Source: Micromonospora_G sp044458865
GTDB taxonomy: Bacteria > Actinomycetota > Actinomycetes > Mycobacteriales > Micromonosporaceae
Length of the DNA: 64,000 bases
Assembly: GCF_044458865.1 (NCBI RefSeq)
Contig: NZ_JBITIH010000008.1
Location: forward strand, 62,001-126,000
Direction of reading: 5' to 3'
Shown: one piece after another, positions 63,742 through 64,000 of the stretch
Layout of the letters: each line of letters starts with the position of its first letter
Numbering within the stretch: the first letter of the stretch is position 1
The notes under the pieces: generated by a model
Told to the model about the DNA's origin: nothing
The model's input: only the letters and a program-made list of their open reading frames with translations
Database searches by the model: none
Position numbers and translations under genes: made by a program

Positions 63742-63788
63742 CTAGCCTGCAAGACACTAACCGCGCGACGTAGTCAGTGGGAGGTCTG

Positions 63789-64000
63789 GTGGGACACGCA
63801 ACCGGCGACGCGGTCGTCGTCGCGGAGGGACTGCGGAAGAGATTCGGCAACACCCAGGCCCTCGCCGGCCTCGACCTGGCCATCCCCGCCGGCACCGTCT
63901 ACGGACTGCTCGGCCCGAACGGCGCGGGCAAGAGCACCGCGATCCGGATCTTCGCCACGTTGACCCGGCCGGACGCCGGCCGGGCTCTCGTCGCCGGCCA
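63789..64000 (+). CDS. ABC exporter ATPase, DrrA-like, 3' end outside window
   Basis: The first 70 residues of an ATPase. VVVAEGLRKRFGNTQALAGL leads to Walker A in LLGPNGAGKSTAIRIFAT near residues 45-62. The APAG-type turn and the spacing match the daunorubicin-resistance subgroup, similar to the gene at 19333-20307 but not a close copy. The GTG has GGGAGG five bases upstream. It continues beyond the window. Confidence 0.9.
   Translation, partial: MGHATGDAVVVAEGLRKRFGNTQALAGLDLAIPAGTVYGLLGPNGAGKSTAIRIFATLTRPDAGRALVAG

Overview
The window is 64 kb of very GC-rich actinobacterial chromosome. Gene content and style suggest a Micromonosporaceae-type organism (Micromonospora or a relative). Evidence includes an unbranched-to-branched glucan pathway of the GlgM/GlgE type, Tat-exported glycan proteins, many GTG starts, several apparently leaderless genes, and a dispersed long-palindrome repeat with core GGAAGGGGCCC. 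The genus is an inference. No rRNA, tRNA, CRISPR array, phage block or complete insertion sequence was seen, and most genes are chromosomal-core or niche-metabolism genes.

Layout. (1) 1-2795: end of a secreted M14 carboxypeptidase, followed by a G15/C18 homopolymer palindrome. (2) 2893-18429: a glycan-use locus. Seven minus-strand genes (a PF12831-type FAD oxidoreductase, a second one, a GH38-like glycosidase, the LplA/LplB/LplC-type sugar ABC transporter, and a Tat-exported beta-helix protein) run away from a shared divergent promoter. A third PF12831 enzyme and a LacI-family regulator run the other way, and operator-like palindromes lie between. (3) 18497-20307: a DrrAB-like ABC exporter. 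(4) 20414-28901: alpha-glucan synthesis, pgm, glgC, glgM, glgE, glgB. (5) 28992-31926: SDR, cation/proton antiporter, RNase HI. (6) 31971-33483: a less ordinary stretch with three small co-directional genes (a helical DUF6244-like protein, a 46-residue protein, a SitI3-like putative immunity protein), then gene relics. (7) 33550-34866: SDR plus MerR regulator sharing an operator motif. (8) 34941-40196: TmrB-like ATPase, DUF72, App1-like phosphatase, a GT-C-type membrane protein carrying a repeat element inside its reading frame, and a PPOX flavoprotein.

(9) 40342-53298: what appears to be a (hydroxy)proline-use region. A five-gene overlapping operon encodes the three subunits of a D-hydroxyproline-type dehydrogenase, a DapA-family deaminase and a proline-racemase-family epimerase. 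Divergent from it are a PucR-type regulator and an Xaa-Pro aminopeptidase. A ketoglutarate-semialdehyde-type aldehyde dehydrogenase and a secreted M6 metalloprotease lie just upstream, separated by two small lipoprotein genes. Together these could release, epimerise, oxidise, deaminate and finally oxidise hydroxyproline to 2-oxoglutarate.

(10) 53467-64000: SDR, DUF2786 protein, a small membrane protein plus GT-C-like partner, a GlxA/AraC regulator divergent from an APC permease, a polar amino-acid ABC transporter, a truncated winged-helix (AlkZ-like) relic, and the start of another DrrA-like ATPase.

Start sites were moved wherever a good ribosome binding site, gene overlap or leaderless promoter favoured a different codon from the longest open frame.
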